A stretch of 64,000 nt of DNA from JAFGDI01 sp963662515 (GCA_963662515.1 OY759675.1:186001-250000), one strand, 5' to 3'; shown: positions 31,905 through 41,045, counted from the stretch's first letter. Notes: generated by a model from the letters alone, not told the origin. Program-made: numbers and translations.

Positions 31905-33677
31905 ATGAAAAACTGGTATCGAGTAAAAATAAGCATATCCCTGGCGACTAAGTGCCTGGTGGGTTTTTCCGCGGCTATTATTGTAGTGATAACGGCGGGT
32001 TTGTATTTTCCGTATTTGTGGATGGATAAGCTGGTCGAGGAAGGTAAATTTGACCTGGCGCGTATAGAGGTCGATCATGTTTTATGGCAGCATTGCCAGG
32101 CAATGCCCAGCCCGACCCTGCCGCCCTTGAGTAAGGCTCAGAGCAGTGTCCGGCCGATAACCGAGTGGGTTCGGCTTGGTTCAGAGCGTGAGAGCATTTT
32201 GGCTGCCGATAGATTTCTGGCACATGGAGTCTCTGTTTTTGAAGCTGAAAAGGGTCGGGAAGAATATTCGCGGTTCAATAGCGAACAGGAAAATATAATT
32301 CCCCCTTCTTTGGTAGATAATGAGCAGATAACTGAACTTGGCCGCAGTCCGCTGGCCAGTCCGGGCCGATATCTGCGTGCGCTGCGTGCTGAGCGAGACT
32401 GTCTGAAATGTCATGGCAGTCAGGTGATCGAGTCGCGACTGGCGAGTATTCGTGAGAGTTCCGATGCGGCTGAGATAAAGCGAAAAGAGGAGGAACTTCC
32501 TCCAGCCTTCGCAGAAGATGAGCTCGTTGGCGTTATCAGTGTGGTAATACCAGCCGGTCGGAGCAGTCAGGTACTATTCATTAATCGAACGATAATAATT
32601 GTGGGTGGTCTGTTCAGCGGAATATGTGCGATCATGGCGTTTTATCTGATCACCCAGCGGTTCATTTTACAGCCGGTGCGAGCCCTGCGTGCGGCTGCCG
32701 AGCAGATAATAGTGCCGGATTATGATAATGAAGAGATAATCCACCTTAAAGAGCCTTCGGTAGAAGATCAGGAGAAGGACGAGATCGATACCTGGCTGCG
32801 TGCGATCGAGATAACCGGTCAGATAAACACCGGCGATGAATATGAGCAGCTGGCCGTAGCGTTCAATCATATGCTGAGCCGACTGAAAACAGCGCACGAT
32901 CGTCTGCGGGAAAGCTATGTTGCACTGGATAACCGGCTGGGCGACCTCGAAGCACGCAACATAGCACTGTATGAATCGAATAAGTTGAAAAGCGAGTTCC
33001 TGGCCAATGTCTCGCACGAGTTGCGTACTCCGCTTAATGCGATAATCGGTTTTGCCGAGGTACTGCATGAACAGGCCGAAGCCAGAGAAGATACGCGTGG
33101 CAAGCGTTATAGTCATAATGTAATGCAGAGCGGTAAGTTATTACTGCGAATCATAAATGACCTGCTGGAGCTGGCGCGAATAGAGGCTGGTCGGGTAGAG
33201 TTGCATGTTGAGCAGTTCAGCTTTGCCGAAGTAGTGAATAACCTGTTCAATATAATCAGACCTCAGGCAGAAGAAAAACAACTGGTTTTGGAATCAAAGA
33301 TCAGTGAGCGGATCGGAGCTATAGAAAGCGACCCGGGTAAGGTGCAGCAGATCGTATTTAACCTGATAAGCAATGCGGTTAAGTTTACCCCTAATGGCGG
33401 TTTGATAACCGTTGAGGCTGATCTGGCAGAAGATGGTCCACTGTTGGGAATAGAGATATTTGTAACTGATAGTGGCCCGGGTATAGCCTATGAAGATCGA
33501 GAGATAATATTTGAGAAGTTCCGTCAGCTTGACGGCTCGGTAACTCGTCGCTATGGCGGGGTTGGCCTGGGTTTGGCTATAGTGCGCGAACTGGTAACTA
33601 TGCTGGGCGGCGAGGTAGGCGTGGTTGATCATGAGGGCAGCGGGGCAAGGTTCAGGGTATTTGTGCCTGTGAGATAA
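31905..33677 (+). CDS. Sensor histidine kinase with CxxCH-containing DUF3365-like sensor domain
   Basis: 590 residues from the ATG at 31905. A membrane helix (~12-32) and a periplasmic region with a single c-type haem motif CLKCH (~165-169) in a DUF3365/Tll0287-like context come first. A second helix (~225-250) and HAMP-like linker follow, then HisKA with FLANVSHELRTPLNAIIGF (~365-383) and an HATPase domain with NLISNAVKFTPNGG (~482) and GVGLGLAIVRELV. It probably senses a redox signal through haem and phosphorylates an unlinked regulator. No response regulator gene is adjacent. Haem attachment would need a cytochrome c maturation system, not seen here. Confidence 0.9.
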   Translation: MKNWYRVKISISLATKCLVGFSAAIIVVITAGLYFPYLWMDKLVEEGKFDLARIEVDHVLWQHCQAMPSPTLPPLSKAQSSVRPITEWVRLGSERESILAADRFLAHGVSVFEAEKGREEYSRFNSEQENIIPPSLVDNEQITELGRSPLASPGRYLRALRAERDCLKCHGSQVIESRLASIRESSDAAEIKRKEEELPPAFAEDELVGVISVVIPAGRSSQVLFINRTIIIVGGLFSGICAIMAFYLITQRFILQPVRALRAAAEQIIVPDYDNEEIIHLKEPSVEDQEKDEIDTWLRAIEITGQINTGDEYEQLAVAFNHMLSRLKTAHDRLRESYVALDNRLGDLEARNIALYESNKLKSEFLANVSHELRTPLNAIIGFAEVLHEQAEAREDTRGKRYSHNVMQSGKLLLRIINDLLELARIEAGRVELHVEQFSFAEVVNNLFNIIRPQAEEKQLVLESKISERIGAIESDPGKVQQIVFNLISNAVKFTPNGGLITVEADLAEDGPLLGIEIFVTDSGPGIAYEDREIIFEKFRQLDGSVTRRYGGVGLGLAIVRELVTMLGGEVGVVDHEGSGARFRVFVPVR

Positions 33678-33884
33678 GGTCAGGCCGGAGAATGGTAAGC
33701 AGATGGTAGATAGCTGCTGGGTTGTAGTATTGTCTGTAAATTACTTTTTCATGTTATAACCATGTTGCGTCTGGTGATTTCCTTGACTTATTGGCTGTAT
33801 ATAATAATATTATGTGTCTGGGCAAAATATAAGGCTATAATAAGTCGTACACTGCTAATCAGGTGAATTAGCTGCTTATATATA

Positions 33885-34730
33885 ATGATAAAAAAAAAGC
33901 ACATTCCGGCCCTGCTATTATTTGGCTTTCTATCGGTAACTCTAACAGGCTGTAAGAAAGATACGACCATAGAGCAACTGCGGGCGGAGAATCCGTTCAG
34001 ACGGCCAGAAGCCCAGGAGCAGGAGCGAACTAAAAAGCCCCGTATTTCGACACTGAGCATGAAGCTGGTAGTACCAGAATCGGTAGGGGTTAGTGAACTG
34101 GAGATATTCAGGAAATACAAACTGTCGGACCTGGTGGCAAAACGAGGGTTCAACGCTCTGGATAAACGACAGTCAGAGCTATGGTCGGCCAATGGCTTTG
34201 AGGTGGCAATAGCACCTAAAGTAATGTTTGAAAAGACATTAGCTAAATTGAGAAGATATTATGACCAGGAAACTATACCCTGGCTCAATATATATAAAAA
34301 TGCCAAAGAATTTTCCGATCTGGAAGTAAGGTCTGTTTCGGGCGAAAGTAATATTGCATTAAAAGATACTAAGGGTGAATTGGGATTACTTAATTTTAGC
34401 GGTGGCGATTATTTGTTGCGTTATCAGGCTACGATCTTCAATTTATCTCAGCTCGAGGAAAATCAGGTTAATTTTTTCATAATACCGGTATTTCGTCCGA
34501 ATATGCCGCATTCGTCTTTGAGTGTAATAGCGGGTGTGGAGAATCTGCCAGTGACAGGAATAGAAGAGTTGGTATTATCAGGCACAATAGAAAATGACCA
34601 GGTAATAGCAATTTCGTGTAGTGAGTCTGGTTTGGCAGGCCCATGCGTAGCCAGTGAGATGTTATATGATCGGGAAATGAGAAGCGTAAAAGTGATATTT
34701 ATTATGCCCGAAGCCAGGATGGTAGAGTAA
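33885..34730 (+). CDS. Lipoprotein of unknown function
   Basis: 281 residues. The N-terminal signal ends with lipobox LTGC (Cys ~23). The next ~35 residues are charged and probably extended (IEQLRAENPF...QEQERTKKP). Residues ~60-280 look like a globular mixed alpha/beta domain with hydrophobic strands (NFFIIPVFRPN, VIFIMPEA) but no recognised motif. The gene lies between two histidine kinase genes on the same strand; a link to signalling or envelope sensing is conceivable but unsupported by sequence. The upstream region is AT-rich with no good ribosome binding site. Confidence 0.7.
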   Translation: MIKKKHIPALLLFGFLSVTLTGCKKDTTIEQLRAENPFRRPEAQEQERTKKPRISTLSMKLVVPESVGVSELEIFRKYKLSDLVAKRGFNALDKRQSELWSANGFEVAIAPKVMFEKTLAKLRRYYDQETIPWLNIYKNAKEFSDLEVRSVSGESNIALKDTKGELGLLNFSGGDYLLRYQATIFNLSQLEENQVNFFIIPVFRPNMPHSSLSVIAGVENLPVTGIEELVLSGTIENDQVIAISCSESGLAGPCVASEMLYDREMRSVKVIFIMPEARMVE

Positions 34731-34761
34731 GAAGAGGGTTAATGAGCGGGTACATCAGATT

Positions 34762-34791
34762 TTGAGCCAAGAAAGTGAAAATGGGTAAAAT
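34762..34791 (+). promoter_or_regulatory. Promoter for a leaderless PAS-kinase transcript
   Basis: TTGAGC at 34762, an 18-nt spacer and TAAAAT at 34786; the ATG starts at 34798, seven bases after the -10 box. No ribosome binding site. Confidence 0.55.
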
Positions 34792-34797
34792 AACGAG

Positions 34798-35898
34798 ATG
34801 AACGAAGACCATTTTAAGAATATGTGCGAAAGTGCCTGTTATGGCATAGTTCGAACGAATCGTCAGGGTTGTGTAGAATATATCAACGGTTTTGCTCGTA
34901 GGATATTGGGCGTACCAGAAGGCAAGCAGATTAATACTATGCCATTTTCCGATTATATACCGTTACAAGAGGTACGAGTTTATAATAAGATATTTAATAT
35001 TTACCCGGATGTAGTCAATAGCAATCAGCGGGCGAATGAGGGATTTCTGGAGCCAACCCATCTTGAGTTTGAAAAACCTGACTCTAGTATGACTATGTCG
35101 ATACTGATAAAGTTGTCTATAGTTCCCTATTATATAAATAATGAGTTAAGTGGTTTTAATATCTGGATTAATGACATAACCCGTCGCAAGAAATTATTGA
35201 CCCAGTTGGATCAGGCTGAGAAACTGGCCTCATTGGCAACACTGGCATCTGGTATAGCACATCATTTTAATAATATAATAGGTGGGGTAGCGACTTTTGC
35301 CGATTTTGCATTGAGCGGCAATAATCATCAGGCGCATCAGAGGGCTCTAATGATGACCATTGAGGCCGCTGACCGGATAAGCAATATAACCTCATCACTA
35401 TTGACCTTTGCTGAGCAGGATTCTCGTGAGGTAGAGAAAACTGATCTGGCCGAGATCGTGAGAACTTATTGCCACATGGTAGAAAAGCGTCTTTGTGTCC
35501 AGAATATAATTCTGGAATTAAAGATAGATCCGGTGCCGTATTATGAAGTGCCGGGGACTAAAATGCATCAGGTACTGAGTAATATAATAGAAAATTCGTG
35601 TGAAGCAATGCCCAACGGCGGTATATTGCAGATCCATTTATATCGAGATACAGATAATATCATACTGAAATTCCGTGATAATGGCTGCGGTATAGAGTCG
35701 GACCATTTACCCCATATATTTAACCCGTTTTTTACGACGCGAGGTGTGGGCAGCAACGGTCATACTTCCCATAATAATGGCCTGGGATTGTCAGTTGTTT
35801 ATGGTATAGTGAAGGAGTTGGGTGGTACTATAAGTGTGACCAGCGAGCTGGATAAATGGTCTGAATTTGTTATCAAGTTGCCATTAAACCGCAGTTAA
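34798..35898 (+). CDS. PAS-domain sensor histidine kinase (NtrB-like)
   Basis: 366 residues, apparently cytoplasmic. A PAS domain spans ~5-130 (GIVRTNRQGCVEYINGFAR, VPYYINNELSGFNIWINDIT). The phosphoacceptor region has ASGIAHHFNNIIGG (~153-166). The ATPase domain has NIIENSCEAMPNGG (~261), DNGCGIESDHLPHIFNPFFT (~294) and GLGLSVVYGIVKELGG (~328). This arrangement is typical of NtrB-type kinases that partner sigma54 activators. No regulator gene is nearby. A ~30-nt promoter directly abuts the start codon. Confidence 0.9.
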   Translation: MNEDHFKNMCESACYGIVRTNRQGCVEYINGFARRILGVPEGKQINTMPFSDYIPLQEVRVYNKIFNIYPDVVNSNQRANEGFLEPTHLEFEKPDSSMTMSILIKLSIVPYYINNELSGFNIWINDITRRKKLLTQLDQAEKLASLATLASGIAHHFNNIIGGVATFADFALSGNNHQAHQRALMMTIEAADRISNITSSLLTFAEQDSREVEKTDLAEIVRTYCHMVEKRLCVQNIILELKIDPVPYYEVPGTKMHQVLSNIIENSCEAMPNGGILQIHLYRDTDNIILKFRDNGCGIESDHLPHIFNPFFTTRGVGSNGHTSHNNGLGLSVVYGIVKELGGTISVTSELDKWSEFVIKLPLNRS

Positions 35899-35968
35899 CC
35901 TGTGACCAGGGGTTGAGGGAAGATATTGCGAGTAATTGTAACTTGTTTTTAGATAAGTAAATAAGTCG

Positions 35969-36451
35969 TTACTTGTTTTTCTTTTTCTTTTCTTTTGTCT
36001 GATATGGAATGGCTCTGCCCTGTAATTGTGCTACGATAGCCCTGGCATCATCTAATTTAACAGCCAGTCTTTTGAGTATTTGTTCGGCGACGCAGCCTTT
36101 TTCTCTGAGAATAGCCAGAAGCAGGTATTCAGTACCGACTTTTCTGTCGTTGAAAGCCTCTGCTTCTTCCAGAGCCAGAGAGATAACCTGTTTAAAGTGG
36201 GGAGTGCCAGGCAGTCTTCCCAGTACCCATGATTCTTCCATGCTTTTACGCGTAAATTCATGAACCATCTTTTCGACAACAGAGAAAGTAACACCGAATC
36301 TGGCCAGCATTTGCGCGCCATGTCCGACACCATGGTCTAAAATGGCCAGAAGAATATGTTCTGTACCGATATATTCAAGCTCTTGCTGTCTGGCTTTTAC
36401 GCCGGCGATTTTAAGAACTGCCTTTGATGTTTCTGAAAAGTGCTGATACAT
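35969..36451 (-). CDS. Stand-alone Clp N-domain protein
   Basis: 160 residues from the ATG at 36451; fifteen extra codons upstream lack support. Two Clp-N repeats are visible: FSETSKAVLKIAG...YIGTEHILLAIL (~5-40) and PHFKQVISLALEEAEAF...VGTEYLLLAILRE (~80-120). A basic tail follows (KEKKKKNK). No AAA+ module is present, so this is an adaptor-like or ClpS/ClpC-associated protein rather than ClpC itself. Such solo N-domains occur in several bacteria with mostly unknown partners. Likely monocistronic. Confidence 0.88.
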   Translation of the reverse strand: MYQHFSETSKAVLKIAGVKARQQELEYIGTEHILLAILDHGVGHGAQMLARFGVTFSVVEKMVHEFTRKSMEESWVLGRLPGTPHFKQVISLALEEAEAFNDRKVGTEYLLLAILREKGCVAEQILKRLAVKLDDARAIVAQLQGRAIPYQTKEKKKKNK

Positions 36452-36634
36452 GATCTCTACTACAATATAAGCCCCCAAATTGCCCTGATGCTGCACGGCA
36501 CAGCACCCGCCATCGGATATATCGGACCGAAACGGTGATTATGATGATAAAAAAGGAAAAATGGTGAATAAAATGCTCTTTGTGGCTGTTAAGGTGTAAT
36601 TTGTACGAGGTTATGAGACGGCAGGATGCATTAT

Positions 36635-37387
36635 TTATGGCTTAGTTATATCGACTTTATATTTCTCAATAACTTCTTTTAGTTTGCCGCAGGTCAGTTT
36701 GCCTTCAGGGCATTTACTGGTGGCGAGGCATTTTGGGCCTGCCAGATTGAAAATAGAGGGCATAGTGTCTCTGAGAATGGTGAGCATTTGGTTGGCTACT
36801 TCTCTGATTTCCCATTGAGCGCGGTTGCAGAGCCTTTCCTGGAGGAAATGGAGCAGTTCCCGTGCGTTCATGGTAACGAATATTTTGGTTTCGCAGGCGT
36901 TGGGTAAGACATATCTGGCATCTTCATTGGAAGATTCTCCCTTGTCGCCCAGAGCAGAGGCCAGTGTGTTGTAGGCGACGGCGATATCGTTCATAACCTG
37001 TTGGTAGTACTGAGGTGCGGGGATGTTCTGTCCATTTATGGTAACGATTTTACCTTCAAGCTGGGGCGGCATAATATAGTCGAAGGAGCTATGATTGACA
37101 TAGCGTTGGCTGCGTTGTGAATAGCTTGCAAGTCTATGCCTGACAAGCTGATGTGTCATAGCTCGAGATACGCCTTCGATATAGAAGGTGAAAGATACAT
37201 GTTCGAGAACACTGAGATGCCCGATATTGGTAATCATGGAGATGAACTTATTACAATCCTGTGGGGAATGCTGGAGTATATTATCGGTATCAGCAGCGTA
37301 GCAGAGTTTCCCGGCAGAAGCGATAACCTGCTCAGGGTTGGGTGTATGTTGTACGAGAGTTACTTTAGCGTTTACATTTCGGTTCAA
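36635..37387 (-). CDS. thyX: Flavin-dependent thymidylate synthase ThyX
   Basis: 250 residues. The enzyme methylates dUMP to dTMP using FAD, NADPH and methylene-tetrahydrofolate. The ThyX signature RHRLASYSQRSQRYV (~83-97) matches RHRxxSxxxxSxR. HVSFTFYIEGVSRAMTHQLV precedes it, and the helix ELLHFLQERLCNRAQWEIRE (~177) follows. The start is TTG at 37387, with AAGGAG eight nt upstream; the family N-terminus fits. The C-terminal ~30 residues are Cys/Lys-rich (CLATSKCPEGKLTCGKL), an extension seen in some homologues. It diverges from the ATP synthase operon. Confidence 0.93.
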   Translation of the reverse strand: MNRNVNAKVTLVQHTPNPEQVIASAGKLCYAADTDNILQHSPQDCNKFISMITNIGHLSVLEHVSFTFYIEGVSRAMTHQLVRHRLASYSQRSQRYVNHSSFDYIMPPQLEGKIVTINGQNIPAPQYYQQVMNDIAVAYNTLASALGDKGESSNEDARYVLPNACETKIFVTMNARELLHFLQERLCNRAQWEIREVANQMLTILRDTMPSIFNLAGPKCLATSKCPEGKLTCGKLKEVIEKYKVDITKP

Positions 37388-37692
37388 GTTATATGCTCCT
37401 TAAAAATCTCTGCAAAAATTAACAAGAGAGTATAAGAGTTGTCAGGAAAATAACTTTTATGTCCTGATAACGGAATAATATTACAATAATGCTGGTGCTG
37501 CTAATAAAGCATAACCGCAAGCATTATATCAGGTTATGTTATAATGGCTAAAGAGAAAATAAAATCTATTTGTTTATTTTAACTAATATGCCGATTTGAG
37601 CTATTGACCCGGAAGAGCCAGAGCGATATAATTTCCGATTCCGTAAATAACTTACAGGAGAAAGTATTAAGGAAGAAGTCTGGGCCGGAACG
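37388..37692. other. Divergent intergenic region, thyX / ATP synthase operon
   Basis: Contains the likely ATP-operon promoter (TGTTATAAT at 37537) and the thyX ribosome binding site. Nothing else was recognised. Confidence 0.5.
37537..37545 (+). promoter_or_regulatory. Extended -10 promoter of the ATP synthase operon
   Basis: TGTTATAAT contains a perfect TATAAT with the TG of an extended -10 element. No clear -35 is present. The leader would be about 140 nt. Confidence 0.55.
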
Positions 37693-37971
37693 ATGAGCGA
37701 AAAACAGGCAGATAAGTTTCAGGCGAAAGAACAAGGCAAGGGTTCGCGAGAGCCGATGCGATTTATGCTTACACAAAAAGATCGTGTAGTAATGAACAAG
37801 TTCTGGAGTCTGGGTATTGAATTTGTTGGTGTTATCCTGATCTTCGGTTACTTTGGATATAAAGCAGACCAATATTTTGACTCAATGCCTTGGTTGACCA
37901 TAACGGCGTTAATTTTTGCCATAGTTGGACTGGTCTATCAATTTATAAAGGATTTGGGTAGTTTGGATTGA
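37693..37971 (+). CDS. AtpZ/AtpI-family ATP synthase accessory protein
   Basis: 92 residues. A charged N-terminus (~1-40) precedes two membrane helices (~45-62 and ~70-88): GIEFVGVILIFGYFGYKADQ and PWLTITALIFAIVGLVYQFI. This matches the small AtpZ-type proteins encoded first in many atp operons, proposed to help assemble the c-ring or carry Mg/Ca. Its stop overlaps the TTG start of the next gene, so translation is coupled. Confidence 0.85.
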   Translation: MSEKQADKFQAKEQGKGSREPMRFMLTQKDRVVMNKFWSLGIEFVGVILIFGYFGYKADQYFDSMPWLTITALIFAIVGLVYQFIKDLGSLD

Positions 37972-38393
37972 AAAGAATAATTTGTAAATTTTTTTTGTAT
38001 ATTCTATTTTTATGGCTTGTCTGGTTAGTGGGCTGGCTGTTGGTAAGAGGATGGTACAATGAAAGATTTGCAAATAGTTATGAGCCGATCCTAAATGGTT
38101 CAGCCGGCCCTGCTATAATAACGGCTGTAGTGTGTCTTGTAATTGAGACACTGTTAAGCAGCCTGGCAGTAAATCCCGCCCTGGTTTTGCTTATAATGTT
38201 CGTTTTGCGTATAGCACTAATGCTCGGCCTGTCGGCGGTTGCATTTGTGATAGTAGTTTCCGGAGAGAATACCGGTAAATATGACATGATAAGTTTCGTA
38301 CTGACAGGATTTTGTTTTTACGGAGCGTTATTGTCAGCCTATGTAATTGGCAATGTTGTTGTCGAAAAGCTGACAGAAAAGCAGAACATATGA
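37968..38393 (+). CDS. AtpI-like ATP synthase subunit I family membrane protein
   Basis: 141 residues starting with TTG (37968), overlapping the previous stop codon; no in-frame ATG occurs before the conserved hydrophobic start. Four membrane helices are visible near residues 8-27, 48-66, 70-94 and 106-128. The position between the AtpZ-type gene and atpB and the ATGA overlap with atpB support a subunit-I role in c-ring assembly. Sequence conservation in this family is low, so the call leans on context. Confidence 0.75.
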   Translation: MKRIICKFFLYILFLWLVWLVGWLLVRGWYNERFANSYEPILNGSAGPAIITAVVCLVIETLLSSLAVNPALVLLIMFVLRIALMLGLSAVAFVIVVSGENTGKYDMISFVLTGFCFYGALLSAYVIGNVVVEKLTEKQNI

Positions 38394-39196
38394 ATATGGA
38401 AACATACATACTGGCATCAAGTAACCCCATTAGCCATGTTGCAGCTCATGAGTTGTTCAGCATAACGGTTGGTTCGTATCATATACCATTTACCAATCAT
38501 ATGCTTATGCTTTCTATGGCAGCTTTGCTTCTTGTGACAATATTGCCTTATGTGGTGCGTGGTCATCATATGGTACCACAAGGTTTTTATAATTGTATAG
38601 AGAGTGTATGCTCGTACCTTCGTGACGAAATGGCTATCCCTTTATTGCATGACAAAGCGGATAGATACATTAAGTATCTGTGGACATTGTTTTTCTTTAT
38701 TCTTATCTGTAATGTTCTGGGTATGATCCCGCTGGATAGTATAGTTTATCTGGTTTCAGGTAGAACTATAAAGCATGTAGGAGGTACAGCTACAGCCAGT
38801 ATCTGGGTTACCGGAGCAATGGCGGTAGTTTCGTTTTTTATGATCCATGTTAATGGAATAAAGGACCAGGGTTTATGGCATTATATCAAGAATTTCATAC
38901 CTAAAGTTCCATTGGTTATGGTGCCAATGTTCTATGTGCTTGAGATTGTTGGAGCTTTGGTAAAACCATTTTCACTGGCGATTCGACTTTTTGCCAATAT
39001 GTTGGCAGGGCATACAATGCTGGCGGTGCTTACAATGCTGGCTATGATGAGTCATAGCTACATAGTTGGAGGTGTAACTCTGATAAGTTGTACGGCTTTG
39101 TCATTATTGGAATTATTTGTAGCTTTTTTACAGGCATATATTTTTACTTTTTTAACGACATTATTCATTGCTTCGGCAATCAACCCTGAGCATTGA
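38390..39196 (+). CDS. atpB: ATP synthase F0 subunit a
   Basis: 268 residues from the ATG at 38390, which overlaps the previous stop as ATGA; a longer frame starting at 38312 is discarded. It forms the half-channels that pass protons to the c-ring. The essential arginine is in PFSLAIRLFANMLAGH (~195-210), and the C-terminal helix has LLELFVAFLQAYIFTFL. Five or more membrane helices are visible. Part of the operon. Confidence 0.95.
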   Translation: MNMETYILASSNPISHVAAHELFSITVGSYHIPFTNHMLMLSMAALLLVTILPYVVRGHHMVPQGFYNCIESVCSYLRDEMAIPLLHDKADRYIKYLWTLFFFILICNVLGMIPLDSIVYLVSGRTIKHVGGTATASIWVTGAMAVVSFFMIHVNGIKDQGLWHYIKNFIPKVPLVMVPMFYVLEIVGALVKPFSLAIRLFANMLAGHTMLAVLTMLAMMSHSYIVGGVTLISCTALSLLELFVAFLQAYIFTFLTTLFIASAINPEH

Positions 39197-39276
39197 TCGT
39201 CAAAATATATAGTTAGCAGAGTTCGGATGTTTTTCCGGCAAGATAAAATAGAAAAATAGTTTACAGGAGAATAAAA

Positions 39277-39582
39277 ATGCAGATAGATCCATATCTCGGA
39301 TTAGGACTGGCGATTTTGGGATCAGCAATTGGTTGCGGCCTGGCTGTAATAGGTGGTGGTCTAGGTATAGGAAAGTTATGCGGTAGTGCTATGGAAGGTA
39401 TGGCTCGTCAGCCGGAGATGGCAAGTCGGTTGTTTACAACTATGCTGATCTCAGCGGCCCTGATCGAAGGTATAGCATTGTTTGCGATCGTTATCTGCCT
39501 GCTGGGCGTATTGTTCGGTTTTGGTGACATTGATAAGGTTATCCAGACAATAGTAGATGCCAAAGTATCGGCAGGTGTCTGA
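39277..39582 (+). CDS. atpE: ATP synthase F0 subunit c
   Basis: 101 residues, slightly longer than usual because of a ~20-residue C-terminal extension after the second helix. Helix 1 has the glycine-rich AVIGGGLGIGKL (~23-34), the loop has ARQPE (~43-47), and helix 2 has the ion-binding Glu in ALIEGIALF (~61-69). The residues around it lack the Gln and Ser/Thr set of sodium-binding rings, so proton coupling is favoured. AGGAG seven nt upstream is one of the best ribosome binding sites in the operon, fitting the high copy number needed. Confidence 0.95.
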   Translation: MQIDPYLGLGLAILGSAIGCGLAVIGGGLGIGKLCGSAMEGMARQPEMASRLFTTMLISAALIEGIALFAIVICLLGVLFGFGDIDKVIQTIVDAKVSAGV

Positions 39583-39712
39583 TATTATTATGCATAATGC
39601 CAATAATGTTAGGGTAGATAGCATAATAGCAGAGGCTGGGCTGTAAAAGCCTGTAAACATTATACCAAGATCCAGCTTAGTATTAAAAGTGTATTCGGAA
39701 CAAGATCTGCAT

Positions 39713-39741
39713 ACGAAATGAGGCAGTTGACCTCATTTCGT
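39713..39741 (+). promoter_or_regulatory. Intercistronic hairpin between atpE and atpF
   Basis: ACGAAATGAGG pairs perfectly with CCTCATTTCGT (11 bp, 7-base loop) within an unusually long 232-nt gap. No T run follows, so it is more likely a processing or mRNA-stability element than a terminator. Confidence 0.6.
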
Positions 39742-39814
39742 GTGTGGAGATAAAAGCCGGTAGAGACTGAGCGAGAGAAAAAAAGAGTCTCTGGAAATAT
39801 TACAGAGGGACATC

Positions 39815-40402
39815 GTGAAAGATATTGTATCTAAAAACAGTTTAAAACTGACAGCTCTGCTGCTCATATCGATGAGTACGGCATTGCTGGCCTCAGAAGG
39901 TCAGGAAGAGCCGGGGATCTGGGCAGGCGATGTATTTACATCGATATTTGCCATACTTTTATTTGGTGCTATGGTATTTGTGCTGGGCAAATATGCCTGG
40001 GGACCGATACTTAATGGTTTGCAGCAGCGAGAGAGCTATATCAGTCAGCAGATCAAAGATGCTGAGCAGGCCAAGAGTGATGCCGATAAGGCATTGCGTC
40101 GTTATGAGAACCGGGTTGCCCGGGCAGAAACAGAAGCCCAGGAGATGCTTGATAGGGCCCGCAAAGAGGCAGAGTTGGTGGCACATCGACTGACCGAAGA
40201 AGCTCAGGCCAAAGCAGCTGAGATAATCAGGCAGTCGCAGGCGGCGATCGAGTCGGCCCGTGAGCAGGCAGTGCGTGATCTGCATAATTATAGCGGAGAA
40301 CTGGCGGTAGAGCTGGCCGGTAAAATACTGGGTCGAGCTATAAGTCAAAGTGACCATCAGGAACTGATCAGAGAGAACCTGGAGCAATTAGGCGAACAGT
40401 AA
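39815..40402 (+). CDS. atpF: ATP synthase F0 subunit b
   Basis: 195 residues starting with GTG (39815), with GAGGG five nt upstream. The N-terminus has an extra hydrophobic, signal-like segment (residues 10-26) before the membrane anchor (~38-58, FTSIFAILLFGAMVFVLGKY). A long Ala/Glu/Lys-rich helix (~70-195) dimerises as the peripheral stalk. It connects F0 to F1 through subunit delta, encoded one base downstream. Confidence 0.93.
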   Translation: MKDIVSKNSLKLTALLLISMSTALLASEGQEEPGIWAGDVFTSIFAILLFGAMVFVLGKYAWGPILNGLQQRESYISQQIKDAEQAKSDADKALRRYENRVARAETEAQEMLDRARKEAELVAHRLTEEAQAKAAEIIRQSQAAIESAREQAVRDLHNYSGELAVELAGKILGRAISQSDHQELIRENLEQLGEQ

Positions 40403-40403
40403 G

Positions 40404-40988
40404 ATGGCAAAAGATCATGTACAAGCAGTAGCGGATGTTTATGCCCAGGCGATATTTCAACTGGCTCAGGAGCAGTCTTTAACTGAACAAATCGGTGATG
40501 ATCTGCGAGGAATAAGCGAGTTGATCGGGAAAGAGGCAGATTTTGCCCATTTCCTGGCCAGTCCGGCGATATCGCAGGTTGATAAGTCTGAACTGCTGAA
40601 GAAGGTATTTTCAGGACAGATAGAAAACCTGACCGAAGATTTGCTGATGGTGTTGGCCCAGCGAGACCGTCTGAATGTTTTGCAAGAGATCGCTAAAAGC
40701 TATCAGGATATGTTAAATGAAGTAAGCGGCATTTTATTTGGTAAGGTTACCACGGCAGTGCCGCTATCTGAATCTGAATTTTCAGATCTCACCGGCAGGA
40801 TAGGGTCGAGTCTGGGCAGGAAGGTAGAGCTGGAACGCATAGTAGAACCGGCCATAATAGGCGGCATGGTCCTGCAGGTAGGTAATAAGAATATAGATGG
40901 TTCGCTGCGGCGGAGATTAGAGCAGGTATCAGTACAATTAAAGAGCCAGAAGATAGCAGATGTGCAGTTGATGATAGAGAACGCATAA
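40404..40988 (+). CDS. atpH: ATP synthase F1 subunit delta
   Basis: 194 residues, normal length. The N-terminal helical domain has VADVYAQAIFQLAQEQSL (~9-26) and FAHFLASPAISQVDKSELL; the C-terminal part has GGMVLQVGNKNIDGSLRRRL (~153-172), the family signature. It links subunit b to the alpha/beta hexamer. Confidence 0.93.
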   Translation: MAKDHVQAVADVYAQAIFQLAQEQSLTEQIGDDLRGISELIGKEADFAHFLASPAISQVDKSELLKKVFSGQIENLTEDLLMVLAQRDRLNVLQEIAKSYQDMLNEVSGILFGKVTTAVPLSESEFSDLTGRIGSSLGRKVELERIVEPAIIGGMVLQVGNKNIDGSLRRRLEQVSVQLKSQKIADVQLMIENA

Positions 40989-41045
40989 TAGCGAGAGTTA
41001 TGTTAGCTGTCTCAGGGCAAGAAGGATCAATAAGGTAATATTGCA

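Noticed and set aside
35969..36451. Fragment of a broken clpC pseudogene
   Set aside because: The frame is intact with a natural end and a basic tail; both N-repeats are complete and no AAA+ remnant follows.
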